From an uncultured Acidimicrobiales bacterium (lineage in GTDB: Bacteria > Actinomycetota > Acidimicrobiia > Acidimicrobiales > Bin134), in assembly GCA_951813325.1 (NCBI GenBank), contig OX638350.1, positions 2,399,954 to 2,463,953 of the forward strand: a stretch of DNA of 64,000 bases, in the 5' to 3' direction. A program made the position numbers and the translations under genes. Shown piece after piece: positions 11,701 through 20,913 of this stretch. How positions within the stretch are numbered: position 1 is the first letter of the stretch; each line of letters begins with the position of its first letter. The notes below the pieces were generated by a model. The model made no database searches. It was not told the DNA's origin and saw only the letters and a list, made by a program, of their open reading frames with translations.

Positions 11701-12551
11701 CGAGCCGCTGGTGTCCGGGTTCGGGGTGTAGACAACTTCAGTCATGCTGCCCGGCGCGATGGCGACCGTGCCGTTGGCGGGCTGAGTGACCGCGGTCACA
11801 AAAAGGGCGTCACCGTCCGGGTCGGAGTCGTTGGCCACTACGTCCAAGAATGAGGCCTCGGAGTTCTCCGCCACCGTGAAAGCGTCATCCGCCGCCACCG
11901 GGTCGCTGTTCGCCGGGGTCACCGGAGCTAGCGCCCGCCCGCTGATTGTGATTTTCCATTCGGACACAGCAGTCGTCCATTCCGAGTTGCTGTCGCGATA
12001 GTGGCGGTCGTCGCCAATGCTCCATCCTGGCGATGCCCCGGGATCTTCAGCATCGGCTGACACGGTGTTCAGTTCAGGTGGATCCTCGCGGCCACCGAAG
12101 ACCGTGTGCACGAAGTAGGTGGTATCTGCATCCAGAATCACGCCGTCAGGCGCGTTGAACGTCTGGAGTCCCGCTCCGACGGGATTGGGGTTGGCCAGGG
12201 TGTGCAAGACCGTGTCGCCCGGGTTGCCCGAATTATCGGCCCTCAACGTCACCGACAGGCTGCCGCTTCCAGGAGCGGCAGCCAGGTCCAATTCAATGCT
12301 GTCCAGGGCATATCCTGACGGACTGTTGCCAGTCGTGAAAGCCTGGGCCTGCTCATAGTGACGGGGGGGAGAGTAGGGTCAGCGGCGGATTGGCCAGTGT
12401 TGCTCACGAGCGCGGTCACCGCTACTTCGACGCGTGCAGGTGAGTCGACCTGACGGGGGCCCGTTTGCGAGTTGACGGGCGCGGGAAAGTTGGCGAGTAA
12501 CACAACAACGAGTAGTGGTGCTTTTAACATGAGTTGTCTAAGAGGTATCAC
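2758..12551 (-). CDS. giant surface protein: FN3 domains with inserted FG-GAP propellers, Thr-Pro stalk, C-terminal membrane anchor; one frameshift
   Basis: The main frame (12291 down to 2758, 3177 codons) has no signal peptide and only a TTG start, yet homology to its own second module continues upstream to about 12358. A separate frame from 12551 (GTG; ATG at 12530) gives a signal peptide ([20 protein letters not shown]) and VSNTGQ, which matches VSNIGQ of the second module. Joining them needs one extra C in the 7-C tract at 12363-12369 and yields about 3264 residues. Order: signal peptide; two related beta modules around a cadherin-like domain ([13 protein letters not shown]); nine FN3 domains, four of which contain a complete FG-GAP/integrin-alpha-type propeller (about 10650-9500, 8970-7760, 7490-6280, 5010-3790); a TPTPTA stalk; a transmembrane helix ([20 protein letters not shown]) ending RRRTRR. 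Propeller blades carry [13 protein letters not shown] repeats. The role is probably adhesion or display; the ligand is unknown. Confidence 0.8.
3388..3653 (-). repeat. 18-bp minisatellite coding for TPTPTA repeats
   Basis: About 14 tandem copies of an 18-bp unit (plus strand gtaggcgtaggcgtggcc) code for (TPTPTA)n in the stalk of the giant surface protein. Copies are almost identical to each other, unlike the more varied [12 protein letters not shown] repeats just beyond (3060-3385). Near-identity means recent expansion and a high chance of copy-number change between strains or of assembly collapse. Because the unit is a multiple of three, length change would not shift the frame. Confidence 0.9.
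12363..12369 (-). other. 7-C tract at the reading-frame break of the giant gene
   Basis: On the coding (minus) strand the sequence is CT followed by seven C and then GTCACTATGAG. The signal-peptide frame reads L-P-P-V-T-M here, whereas the downstream frame that continues the protein reads P-R-H-Y-E-Q. Eight C would fuse the two exactly. This is either a homopolymer sequencing error or a phase-variable slippage tract that switches surface display on and off. Confidence 0.7.
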
Positions 12552-12763
12552 TATGGCGGTGACGGGTCAGTCTATGTATATTTCGCCTCCTTCAACACAA
12601 TCTCCTGCTATTGAGCTGAACTGGATCTGCGATGGGGCACCCGGCAATGCCCGCGGCAACCTTGACTGGATCCCTCGGCCGAAGAGCAATGGCCGCCCGA
12701 CCGGAACACGCGCTTTGAAAGGTGAACCGGGACAGGCAGCCAGTACGCCTGGACCTCGCCGCC

Positions 12764-14224
12764 CTACACCAGGTTCTCGACGAAGGCCTCGAGTTGGCGG
12801 AGGTTGCGGACTTCGAAGACGCCGTCGCAGTGGACGCCGTACTCGGAGACAATGGAGTCGCCGGTGTCCCAGTAGGCGCCGGGCTCGGGGTTGAGCCAGA
12901 ACACCTTGCGGGCCCGGTGCTCGATCTCCTTGACGATCCAGGCCTGGGAGGCGTGGTAGTTGTTGCGGGCGTCGCCCAAGATCATCACCGTGGTCTTGGG
13001 GCCGACATCTCGCCCGTATTTCTCCCAGAACACCTCGAAGGCGTGGCCGTAGTCGGAGTGGCCGTCCACCCACACCACGTCGGCATCGGCGTTCACCCGG
13101 TGGACGGCCTCGCCGATGTCGTCCACCCCCTCGAAGAAGCTGGTCACCTCGTCGAGGCCGTCGATGAACACGAACGAGCGCACCTTGGAGAACTGGTTGC
13201 TGATGGCGTACACCAGGTGCAGGGTGAACCGGGCGAAGGCGGCTACCGACCCGCTCACGTCGGCCACCACCATGATCTCGGGCTTGGCCGGGCGGGGATA
13301 GCGGAACTTGGGCTCAGCCGGCACTCCTCCGTAGGACAGCGAGTGGCGCATGGTATTGCGGAAGTCCAGCGGCCCCTTGCGGCCGTGGCGGCGCTTGCGG
13401 GCCAGCCGCACAGCCAGCTTGCGGGTGAGCGGATAGATGGCCCGGCGCAGGGCCATCATCTCCTCCCGGCTGGCGTGCATGAAGTCGACGTCTTCGGGCA
13501 GCGGCTTGCGGAGTGTTTTGGCCATGGCCTCCACGCCCCGGTCGGCCACCAGCCGGCGGCGGATCTCAGCCTCCACCTCCTTGCGAAGCTGCTCGACTCG
13601 GGCCTCGAACTCATCTCGCTCCAGCCGCTCCTCCAGCGGGGTCAGCTGCTCGGGCGCATCCTGGCGGGCCTGATCCATCAGGCGCTCCAGCACCCCGTCC
13701 AAGTCCAGGTTCCGCAGTGTGCGGTACAGGTAGTAGGTGCCCCCCACGGGGCGGCCGGGCTCCATGCCGGCGTAGCGCTGCACAGCCTGTCGGGCGATGG
13801 CCCGCATCAGGGCGTCGTCGCCCCGCATCAAGGCATGGAACAGCATCTCGGCCAGCTGCTCGGCCGACATGGCCTCGCCGCCTCCACCGCCTTGGCGGCG
13901 CTGCTGGCCATCCATCCCGTCCACAAAGTCGGACAGGTCCATGCCTTCTGGCCACTCCCCATCCACCAGGTCGTATTCAACCCCTCGCAGCGAGAAGTAC
14001 ACCTCGAACACTGTCTCGAACGCCCGCCAGTGGGCGTGGTTCTTCACCAGCGTTGCGGCCAGGGCGTACTTGAATGCATCCCGGTCCTCGATAGGGATGT
14101 GCTGGATGGCCTCCATGGCGTCCAGGTTCTCGGTAAGGCTGACCGGCAACCCGGCCGCGCGCAGTTCGGAGATGAACCCGGCCAAAAGCGCCAGCAGCGG
14201 AGAGGTGGCGGGTTCGATCCTCAT
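12764..14224 (-). CDS. VWA domain-containing protein, CoxE-like
   Basis: A 486-residue cytoplasmic protein. The C-terminal half is a von Willebrand A domain with a MIDAS motif, VVADVSGSVAAFARF (about residues 315-330), followed by FVFIDGLDEVT. The N-terminal half is helical and resembles the CoxE/YeaD-type VWA partner of MoxR ATPases. It is translated 18 nt after the MoxR gene, so the two should form an ATPase/metal-binding-adaptor complex. MoxR-VWA pairs act as chaperones in enzyme maturation or metal insertion; no carbon monoxide dehydrogenase or other client gene is nearby, so the client is unknown. Confidence 0.8.
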   Translation of the reverse strand: MRIEPATSPLLALLAGFISELRAAGLPVSLTENLDAMEAIQHIPIEDRDAFKYALAATLVKNHAHWRAFETVFEVYFSLRGVEYDLVDGEWPEGMDLSDFVDGMDGQQRRQGGGGGEAMSAEQLAEMLFHALMRGDDALMRAIARQAVQRYAGMEPGRPVGGTYYLYRTLRNLDLDGVLERLMDQARQDAPEQLTPLEERLERDEFEARVEQLRKEVEAEIRRRLVADRGVEAMAKTLRKPLPEDVDFMHASREEMMALRRAIYPLTRKLAVRLARKRRHGRKGPLDFRNTMRHSLSYGGVPAEPKFRYPRPAKPEIMVVADVSGSVAAFARFTLHLVYAISNQFSKVRSFVFIDGLDEVTSFFEGVDDIGEAVHRVNADADVVWVDGHSDYGHAFEVFWEKYGRDVGPKTTVMILGDARNNYHASQAWIVKEIEHRARKVFWLNPEPGAYWDTGDSIVSEYGVHCDGVFEVRNLRQLEAFVENLV

Positions 14225-14242
14225 GCGATCAACCTCGCACCG

Positions 14243-15154
14243 CTACCCAGCGGTTGCAGGTTCAAAATGCTCGTCGGCCGAGGCGAACTCCTTGAGCGCC
14301 TTTTCGATGTCGCTGCGGTACTTCAACAGGATGTTCACCGTCTCGGCCGCGGTGTCGGCGTCGATGTGCTCCACCCCCAACAGCACCAGCGTGCGGGCCC
14401 AGTCCAGGGTCTCCGACACCGACGGGGCCTTCTTCAGCTCGATCTGGCGGACCGAGCGCACGATGCGGGCCACCTGGTCGGCCAGGCTCTCGCCCACGCC
14501 GGGAACCTTGGCCAGCACGATCTCCTTCTCCCGGTCAAGGTCGGGATAGTCGATGTGCAAGAACAGGCACCGACGCTTGAGGGCCTCCGATAGCTCCCGG
14601 GTGTTGTTGGAGGTGAGGAACACCAGCGGGATCTGGCTAGCGGCCACCGTGCCCAACTCAGGGATGGACACTTGGTAGTCGGACAGGATCTCCAGCAACA
14701 GCGCTTCGGTCTCTATCTCCACCCGGTCGACCTCGTCGATGAGCAGCACCACCGGGTCGGACGAGCGTATGGCCTCCAGCAGCGGCCGGGTCAATAGGAA
14801 CTCCTCGGAGAACAGATCGTCCTCAATCTGCTGCCACATGCCCTCGCCCTGGTCGTCCCCACCCTGACGCTCGGCCTGAATGCGCAGGAGCTGCTTCTTG
14901 TAGTTCCACTCGTACAGCGCCTTGGACTCGTCAAGGCCCTCATAACACTGGAGGCGGATCAGGCGAGCCCTGGTGGCCTCGGCCACGCTCTTGGCCAGCT
15001 GGGTCTTGCCCGTGCCCGCCGGACCCTCCACCAGCACTGGCTTTTGCAGACGCTCGGCCAGATAGACCACCCCGGCTATGCCCTCGTCGGCTAGATACTG
15101 CACATTGCTCAGGCCCTTGCGCACCGAGTCGACGTCGGCAAAGGAGAAACTCAT
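14243..15154 (-). CDS. MoxR-family AAA+ ATPase
   Basis: A 303-residue AAA+ protein. Walker A is GPAGTGKTQLAKS (about residue 44), Walker B is VVLLIDEVDRVE (about residue 134), and sensor 1 lies in PLVFLTSNNTRELSEALKRRC, which also contains the arginine-finger region. The C-terminal lid follows. It is the first gene of the MoxR-VWA pair with the CoxE-like gene, and the pair probably remodels or activates another enzyme using ATP. It begins with ATG (MSFSFADVDSVRKGLSN). Confidence 0.85.
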   Translation of the reverse strand: MSFSFADVDSVRKGLSNVQYLADEGIAGVVYLAERLQKPVLVEGPAGTGKTQLAKSVAEATRARLIRLQCYEGLDESKALYEWNYKKQLLRIQAERQGGDDQGEGMWQQIEDDLFSEEFLLTRPLLEAIRSSDPVVLLIDEVDRVEIETEALLLEILSDYQVSIPELGTVAASQIPLVFLTSNNTRELSEALKRRCLFLHIDYPDLDREKEIVLAKVPGVGESLADQVARIVRSVRQIELKKAPSVSETLDWARTLVLLGVEHIDADTAAETVNILLKYRSDIEKALKEFASADEHFEPATAG

Positions 15155-15202
15155 GGTTGAAGGGTATGCCCAGCCCGTTCAAGCCCCGAAATCAGCACTC
15201 AG

Positions 15203-16459
15203 CTAGCCGCGCACCTGTCCGTCGCCCCGCACCACGTACTTGGTGGTGGTGAGCTGGCGCAGACCCATCGGCCCCCGAGCATGCAGCTTTTGGGTGCTGA
15301 TGCCGATCTCGGCGCCAAAACCGAACTCCTCGCCGTCCACAAACCGGGTGGAGGCGTTGACCAGCACCGCGGCGGCGTCTACCTCGGTGCAGAAGCGGTC
15401 GGCGGCCTCCAGGTCGGCGGTGACGATGGCCTCGCTGTGGCCGCTGCCGGTGTCGTTCACGTGGGAGATGGCCTCGTCCAGGTCGTCCACCACCTTGACC
15501 GACAGCTTCAGGTCCAAGAACTCGGTGAAATAGTCGTCCTCGGTCGCCTCTCCAATGCGGTTCGTCCCCAAGATGGCCCGAGCCGACTCGTCGCCCACCA
15601 GCTCGACTCCGGCCAGGTCGTCGGCCAGCGGCGGCAACAGCTCAGCGGCCACCGACCGGTGCACCACCAACGACTCCGCGGCATTGCATACCGACGGGCG
15701 CTGGGTCTTGGCGTTCACCACGATCCGCCGGGCCATGTCCAAATCGGCTGAGGCGTCGACGTACACATGGCAGTTGCCGTCGCCGTCGATCACGTAAGGC
15801 ACGGTGGCGTTCTCCAAAATGGAGGCAATCAGACCGGGGCCGCCTCGGGGGATGAGGCAGTCGATGCTGTCTCGGAGCTGCATGAACTCGGCGGCCGCCG
15901 CATGGCTGGTGTCGGACACCAGCACCAGGGCATCGCTGGGCAGACCGGCCTTCTCATAGGCATCACGCATCACTCCGGCAATGGCCAAGTTGGATTCCAG
16001 CGCACTGGACGACCCTCGCAAGAAGGCAGCATTGCCCGACTTGAGGCACAGCCCGGCGGCATCGCTGGTCACGTTGGGGCGGCTCTCGTACACGATGGCC
16101 ACCACCCCCAGCGGCACCCTCACCTGGCTGATCCGCAGACCGGACGGCACCACCCAGCCGCCGACGACCTCTCCCACCGGGTCGGGCAGGCCAGCCACCT
16201 TCCGCAATCCCCCGGCCATTCCCCCAAGCCGGGAATCGGTCAGTCGGAGGCGGTCGACCAGCGTGGCGCTCATGCCCGACGCAGTGGCCGCCTCTATGTC
16301 GGCCCGGTTGGCCTCCAGCAGATCATCGCGGGCCTGCTCCAGCTGGTCGGCGGCCAGCAGCAGCGCATGGTTCTTGATCTCGGTGTCGGCGGTGACCAGT
16401 TCCCGGGCCGCGGCCTTGGCCCGGTCGGCCAACTCGGCCATGGGTGTGTCGGCGGTCAC
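15203..16459 (-). CDS. proA: gamma-glutamyl phosphate reductase
   Basis: ProA reduces L-glutamate 5-phosphate to glutamate 5-semialdehyde with NADPH, the second step of proline synthesis. Diagnostic segments are YESRPNVTSDAAGLCLKSGN, LRGSSSALESN, the catalytic-cysteine region QRPSVCNAAESLVVH, and GFGAEIGISTQKLHARGPMG near the end. With the GTG at 16459 the product has 418 residues, the family's usual length; longer in-frame starts (16510, 16648) would add a Pro/Arg-rich head that does not look like ProA and would overlap murJ. No Shine-Dalgarno is visible, so a leaderless transcript is possible. proB lies on the other side of murJ. Confidence 0.88.
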   Translation of the reverse strand: MTADTPMAELADRAKAAARELVTADTEIKNHALLLAADQLEQARDDLLEANRADIEAATASGMSATLVDRLRLTDSRLGGMAGGLRKVAGLPDPVGEVVGGWVVPSGLRISQVRVPLGVVAIVYESRPNVTSDAAGLCLKSGNAAFLRGSSSALESNLAIAGVMRDAYEKAGLPSDALVLVSDTSHAAAAEFMQLRDSIDCLIPRGGPGLIASILENATVPYVIDGDGNCHVYVDASADLDMARRIVVNAKTQRPSVCNAAESLVVHRSVAAELLPPLADDLAGVELVGDESARAILGTNRIGEATEDDYFTEFLDLKLSVKVVDDLDEAISHVNDTGSGHSEAIVTADLEAADRFCTEVDAAAVLVNASTRFVDGEEFGFGAEIGISTQKLHARGPMGLRQLTTTKYVVRGDGQVRG

Positions 16460-18236
16460 CGCGCGAGCGTACCCGACTGCCCCGCCTGCTCCGGTAGCGT
16501 GTTTTGGCATTCCACCGGTTGAGCAACGAATCGACGGCCCCGAAGAAGCCCCGCGCCCCAGCGGCAAGGGAGCGGTCCTGGTGGGCGCGGGGATCTTCCT
16601 GTCCCGCATCGCCGGCATCGGCCGCGAGGTGGCAGTGGCCGCGTTCATCGGTGCGGGCCCTATCGGCGACGCCTATCGGGCTGCCCTGACCATCCCCCGC
16701 CTGCTGCAAAACCTGCTGGGCGAGGGGGTCCTGTCGGCCTCGTTCATCCCGATCTACTCGCAACTGGTCGAGCAGGGGCGGCGCAAGGACGCCGGTCGCC
16801 TGGCCGGAGCGGTCTTCGGACTCCTGTCCGTGGTCACCGGACTGCTGGTTCTGGCCGGATGGGTGTTGGCCGAACCGGTGGTGTCGCTGCTTCTGTGGCG
16901 GCTGTCGGACGATACCGCCGATCTGACTGCCGAGCTGGTTCGGGTCATGTTCGCCGGGATCGGCTTCATCGTGCTGGCCGCGTGGGCTCTGGGAGTGCTG
17001 ACCGCCCACCGCCGGTTCTTCTTGTCCTATGCCGCCCCGGTGATCTGGAACGCCGTCCAGGTGGCGTTCATGGTGGGGGCCTGGCTCGTGTGGCACAACG
17101 TGGAGCCCGCGACCCGGGCCTCCGACGTGGCCAGGATGGCCGCCTGGGGGGTGGTGTTGGGCGGGGGCCTCCAGTTCGTGGTGCAGGTGCCGCTGGTGCT
17201 CCGGCTGGTCCCAACGCTGCGGCTCAGCCTGAACTGGCGGCGCCCCGACGTGCGGATTGTGCTCAACCGGTTCGGGCCGGCTCTGATCGGACGGGGCGTG
17301 GTGCAGGTATCGGCCTATGTGGACTTGATGTTGGCCGGGCTGCTGGCAGGAGGGGCAATTGCCGCCTTGGGGTTCGCCCAGGTGATCTATTTCCTGCCCA
17401 TCAGCCTGTTCGCCATGAGCGTGGCCGCCAGCGACCTGCCGGAGATGTCCCGCGAGCAGGATGACCCCGGGGCGCTGCTGCGGCGCCTGCAAACAGGGCT
17501 GGACCGCATCGGGTTCTATGTCCTGTTCTCCGCGGTGGCGTTCATAACCCTGGGCGGCCTGATCACCGGCGCGCTCTTGGAACGGGGGCAGTTCAACGGT
17601 GACCAAACCGTGCAGGTGTGGTGGATCTTGGCGGCCTACAGCCTGGGGCTGGTGGCCTCGGCATCGGCCCGCCTGCTGCAAAACGCCTGCTTCGCGGCGG
17701 GCGACGCCAAAGGCCCGGCCCGGGTGGCCGTGGTGCGGGTGGTGCTGGCCGCCGCAGTGGGGGTTGTGCTCATGTTCAGCTTCGACTCGTACGCCGTGGT
17801 CAACGGCAGCGTGGAGCGCCTGGGTGATTTCCAGGTGCTGTCTGTGCTGTCGGCCGCAGAACGGGCCGACGGGGCGGTGCGGCTGGGGGCGGTGGGCCTG
17901 GCTTTGGGCAGCACGGTGGCGGCTTGGGTGGAGTACGGCATCCTCCGCCACCGGGTCCGACACCTGCTTCGCCGCCGACAGCCGGTGCGGGGTCCCACCG
18001 GACGCCTGGCCATTGCCGCCCTGTCCGCCGCAGTGCTGGGCGCAGTGCTGGCCTGGGGCCTCGATCCCCTGCCGCTGCTGGTGGCTGCACCGTTCTCGCT
18101 GCTGGTGATCGGGGTGGTGTACGTGGTGTTGGGGCGGGGCTCGGGGGTGGCCGCCGCCGAAGAGGCCGCGGGCTTGTTGGAGCAGGCCCTGGCCCGCATA
18201 ACTAGGGCAGCACGGTCAAGGAGTCGCGGTGGATGA
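16440..18236 (+). CDS. murJ: lipid II flippase MurJ
   Basis: A MVF/MATE-like integral membrane protein with about 14 hydrophobic segments. The signature near the N-terminus is LVGAGIFLSRIAGIGREVAV, then AYRAALTIPRLLQNLLGEGV and SASFIPIYS, the classic MurJ motif. It flips lipid II across the membrane for peptidoglycan synthesis. The start is uncertain: similarity begins about residue 40 (RPSGKGAVLVGAG), the ATG at 16440 gives a long disordered head overlapping the 5' end of proA, and a GTG at 16581 with GGGAG upstream would cut into the conserved region. It is divergent from proA and its last 35 nt overlap the end of proB. Confidence 0.85.
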   Translation: MGVSAVTARAYPTAPPAPVACFGIPPVEQRIDGPEEAPRPSGKGAVLVGAGIFLSRIAGIGREVAVAAFIGAGPIGDAYRAALTIPRLLQNLLGEGVLSASFIPIYSQLVEQGRRKDAGRLAGAVFGLLSVVTGLLVLAGWVLAEPVVSLLLWRLSDDTADLTAELVRVMFAGIGFIVLAAWALGVLTAHRRFFLSYAAPVIWNAVQVAFMVGAWLVWHNVEPATRASDVARMAAWGVVLGGGLQFVVQVPLVLRLVPTLRLSLNWRRPDVRIVLNRFGPALIGRGVVQVSAYVDLMLAGLLAGGAIAALGFAQVIYFLPISLFAMSVAASDLPEMSREQDDPGALLRRLQTGLDRIGFYVLFSAVAFITLGGLITGALLERGQFNGDQTVQVWWILAAYSLGLVASASARLLQNACFAAGDAKGPARVAVVRVVLAAAVGVVLMFSFDSYAVVNGSVERLGDFQVLSVLSAAERADGAVRLGAVGLALGSTVAAWVEYGILRHRVRHLLRRRQPVRGPTGRLAIAALSAAVLGAVLAWGLDPLPLLVAAPFSLLVIGVVYVVLGRGSGVAAAEEAAGLLEQALARITRAARSRSRGG

Positions 18237-19299
18237 CCTCGTCGGGCGCGCCGGGGGGCATCGCATCGGAGCGCAAGCCGACCACCGAGCCCATATCGTC
18301 TGAGGACACCTCTACCAGTCCCCGGGCGAAGACCTGATCGTCGGGCCCTCGCACATCCACCGCATCGCCGGGTTGGAATACCCCGTCGTGTCCGGTGATG
18401 CCGATGGCCAGAAGCGAGGCCCCCCGCTCCACCACTGCCCCGCGGGCGCCCGCATCTACCCACACCGTGCCCGAGGGCACCATGGCGAGCCCGATCCACA
18501 GCTTGCGGGCGCTCAGTCGCTGGGGCTGGGCGGCCACCGTCGACCCGGCGCCCGGCCGGTGGGCCAGCGCATCGGCAACCACCTGGTTGCGGTGGGCAGC
18601 CCCGATCACGGTCCGGACCCCCGACAAGCTGGCAATCCGGGCCGCGGCCAGCTTCGAGGCCATGCCCCCGCTGCCCCGGTCGGTTCCCGCCCCGCCCGCG
18701 GCGGCGGCCAGTTCGTCAAGCGCGCTCAGATCGGTGATCTCCTCCACGATCCGGGCCTCTTCGCTCGAGCGGGGATCGGCAGTGTGGACTCCCTCCGTGT
18801 CGGTCAAGAGCACCAGCAGCTCGGCATCCACCATGTGGGCCACCAGGGCTGCGATGCGGTCGTTGTCCCCCCAGCGGATGGCGTCGTCGGCCACCGCGTC
18901 GTTTTCGTTCACGATGGGGACCACTCCCAGCTTCAGCAGCCGGCTGAGCGTGCGCTGGGCGTGCAGATACTGGGTGCGCTCCAGAAAGTCCCGGGGGGCC
19001 AGCAGCACTTGGCCGCAAATCAAGCCATAGCCGTCCAAGCACTCCTGGTACATGGCCATCAGCCTGCTCTGGCCCACCGCGGACAACGCCTGGAGGGTAA
19101 CCGGATCACGGGGGCGGCCCTGCTCGAAGCCCAGCACCGGCAGCCCGGCGCCGATCGCCCCAGAGCTGACCACCACCGCCTGATGGCCGTCGTCCACCGC
19201 GGCAGCCACCTCGGCGCCCAGCTTGGCCACCGCCCCGGCCTTGATGGATCCATCGGCCTCGGTGATTGAGGACGTGCCGATCTTCACCACGACGATCAC
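18202..19299 (-). CDS. proB: glutamate 5-kinase
   Basis: ProB phosphorylates L-glutamate at the 5-position, the first and feedback-controlled step of proline synthesis. It starts IVVVKIGTSSI and has the kinase motifs VVVSSGAIGAGLPVLGF, IVNENDAVADDAIRWGDND and LLTDTEGVHTADPR, then a C-terminal PUA domain (from about residue 275). The GTG at 19299 overlaps the obg stop (GTGA) and has AAGGGG upstream, giving 365 residues; a longer frame into obg is a shadow. It is translationally coupled to obg. Confidence 0.9.
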   Translation of the reverse strand: MIVVVKIGTSSITEADGSIKAGAVAKLGAEVAAAVDDGHQAVVVSSGAIGAGLPVLGFEQGRPRDPVTLQALSAVGQSRLMAMYQECLDGYGLICGQVLLAPRDFLERTQYLHAQRTLSRLLKLGVVPIVNENDAVADDAIRWGDNDRIAALVAHMVDAELLVLLTDTEGVHTADPRSSEEARIVEEITDLSALDELAAAAGGAGTDRGSGGMASKLAAARIASLSGVRTVIGAAHRNQVVADALAHRPGAGSTVAAQPQRLSARKLWIGLAMVPSGTVWVDAGARGAVVERGASLLAIGITGHDGVFQPGDAVDVRGPDDQVFARGLVEVSSDDMGSVVGLRSDAMPPGAPDEVIHRDSLTVLP

Positions 19300-20582
19300 G
19301 ACGTCACCCCTTCGCTGTAGAACTCGTCGCCATCGTGATACTCGAACTCGAAGGCGCCGATCCGCGCGGTGTCGCCCGATTTGATTCCGGCCCGGGCCAA
19401 GGCCCGATCCACCCCCAGCTTCTCTAGGCGGCGGCGGGCGAATTCCCACGCGCCGGGGGCGTTGATGTCGGACAATGCCACCGTGCGCTCGGCCGCCCGG
19501 CCCACCACGACGTACGCGCCGTCATCGGCCCGCTCCACCCTGATCCCCTCGGGAATGGGCCGGTGGACCACCACTTCTTCTGAGCGCCCCGCGCCCTGGG
19601 CCAAGCTGCCTTGGGCTCGGGCCTCCCGCACTGCATCGGCCATGACCCTGACCAGCTCAGGCAGGCCCGCCCCGGTCACCGCGGACAGGCAAAAGGCCCC
19701 CGGCGGAGGATCCAAGTGGCCAACATCGGCTTTCGACCCCACCACGATCCGGGGCCGCTCCAACAGCTCGGGGCGGTAGGCGCTCAACTCCTCCAGCAGC
19801 ACCCGCTGCTGCTCGGCGGGGGAGCTCTCCTCCACCGAGGCCAGATCCACCAAAACCACCATAACCCGAGCCCGCTCGGTGTGGCGCAAGAAGCGATGAC
19901 CGAGACCGCGGCCATCGCTGGCCCCGGCAATGAGGCCGGGAATGTCGGCCACCACCATCTCCAAGTCGTCGTCGGTGCGGACCACTCCCAAGTTGGGCTC
20001 GAGGGTGGTGAACGGGTAGTCGGCGATCTTGGGGCGGGCCGCGGAGATTCGGGAGATCAGCGTGCTCTTGCCCGCATTGGGAAAGCCGATCAACGCCACA
20101 TCGGCCAGCAGCTTCAGCTCGAGCCTCAGCCAGCGCTGCTCACCCGCCTCGCCCTGCTCGGCGAACGCCGGCGCCCGGTTTTGATGGGTGGAGAACCGGG
20201 AGTTGCCCTGGCCCCCCTGGCCCCCGGCGGCGGCCAGCCATCGGACCCCGTCGGCCGCGAGATCAGCGAGCAGTTCCCCGCCCTGGTCTTTCACCGAAGT
20301 GCCCACCGGAACCCGGACCACCGCGTCATCGCCGGCTGCGCCGTGGCGGCGCTTGCCCTGCCCATGGGCGCCGTTGCCCGCCCGGCGATGGGGGTGGTCC
20401 TTGAATGCGATCAGCGAGGCCACATTGTGGTCGGCCACCAGCCAGACACTGCCGCCGTCGCCGCCGTCGCCGCCGTTGGGGCCGCCTTTGGCCACATGGG
20501 CCTCACGGCGAAAAGAGACGCATCCGGCACCGCCGTCCCCGCCCCGCACATTGAGGCCGCACTCGTCTACGAACTGGGTCAT
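19296..20582 (-). CDS. obg: GTPase Obg (CgtA)
   Basis: Essential ribosome-associated GTPase for 50S maturation. The glycine-rich Obg domain spans about residues 1-157 (GGDGGAGCVSFRREAH, KGGPNGGDGGDGGSVW), the G domain follows with P-loop GFPNAGKSTLI and switch VADIPGLIAGASDG, and a C-terminal OCT domain ends the 428-residue protein. It lies directly downstream of rpmA and rplU, the usual order in bacteria, which couples it to the large ribosomal subunit. Confidence 0.95.
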   Translation of the reverse strand: MTQFVDECGLNVRGGDGGAGCVSFRREAHVAKGGPNGGDGGDGGSVWLVADHNVASLIAFKDHPHRRAGNGAHGQGKRRHGAAGDDAVVRVPVGTSVKDQGGELLADLAADGVRWLAAAGGQGGQGNSRFSTHQNRAPAFAEQGEAGEQRWLRLELKLLADVALIGFPNAGKSTLISRISAARPKIADYPFTTLEPNLGVVRTDDDLEMVVADIPGLIAGASDGRGLGHRFLRHTERARVMVVLVDLASVEESSPAEQQRVLLEELSAYRPELLERPRIVVGSKADVGHLDPPPGAFCLSAVTGAGLPELVRVMADAVREARAQGSLAQGAGRSEEVVVHRPIPEGIRVERADDGAYVVVGRAAERTVALSDINAPGAWEFARRRLEKLGVDRALARAGIKSGDTARIGAFEFEYHDGDEFYSEGVTS

Positions 20583-20637
20583 CGTGTGCCATTCCGCATT
20601 CGCCTGAACCGAGCGGCATCCAACCGCCGGCGGGCGA

Positions 20638-20889
20638 TCAGCCGGTGATGACGTCGACGAGCTTGCGGCGCCGCCGATGGCCGAATTTGACCCGCCCGTC
20701 GGCGGTGGCGAACAACGTGTCGTCGCGGCCGCGCTTCACGTTCTCGCCGGGATGGATGCGGGTACCCCGCTGGCGGACAATGATCGACCCCGCGGTCACC
20801 TCGGTGCCGTCGAACACCTTCACCCCAAGATACTGGGGATTGGAATCACGGCCGTTCCGGGTTGAACCGCCGCCTTTGGTCTTGGACAT
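20638..20889 (-). CDS. rpmA: 50S ribosomal protein L27
   Basis: An 83-residue L27 with [20 protein letters not shown] at the N-terminus, then [18 protein letters not shown] and ending with [10 protein letters not shown]. It sits near the peptidyl-transferase centre. The N-terminus begins MSKTKGGGS with no cleavable extension of the Firmicutes type. A GGGAGCGAG ribosome site precedes the ATG. It is translated 24 nt after rplU. Confidence 0.95.
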   Translation of the reverse strand: MSKTKGGGSTRNGRDSNPQYLGVKVFDGTEVTAGSIIVRQRGTRIHPGENVKRGRDDTLFATADGRVKFGHRRRRKLVDVITG

Positions 20890-20913
20890 CTCTCGCTCCC
20901 CTCAGCGCTCGGG

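Noticed and set aside
12552..12763. Gene or leader between the giant gene and the VWA gene
   Set aside because: Only a GGAGG with no start codon at proper distance was found; I see nothing supportable in this gap.
12722..14593. Long plus-strand frame (623 codons) over the VWA and MoxR genes
   Set aside because: It is antisense to two well-supported genes with motifs; its own product is Leu/Val/His-rich with no recognisable domain.
15981..16439. Upstream extension of the murJ frame
   Set aside because: It lies wholly inside proA and has no similarity to MurJ proteins.
16323..17963. Long minus-strand frame (546 codons) across murJ
   Set aside because: Shadow of murJ in high-GC DNA; the product is His/Gln/Pro-rich without domain features.
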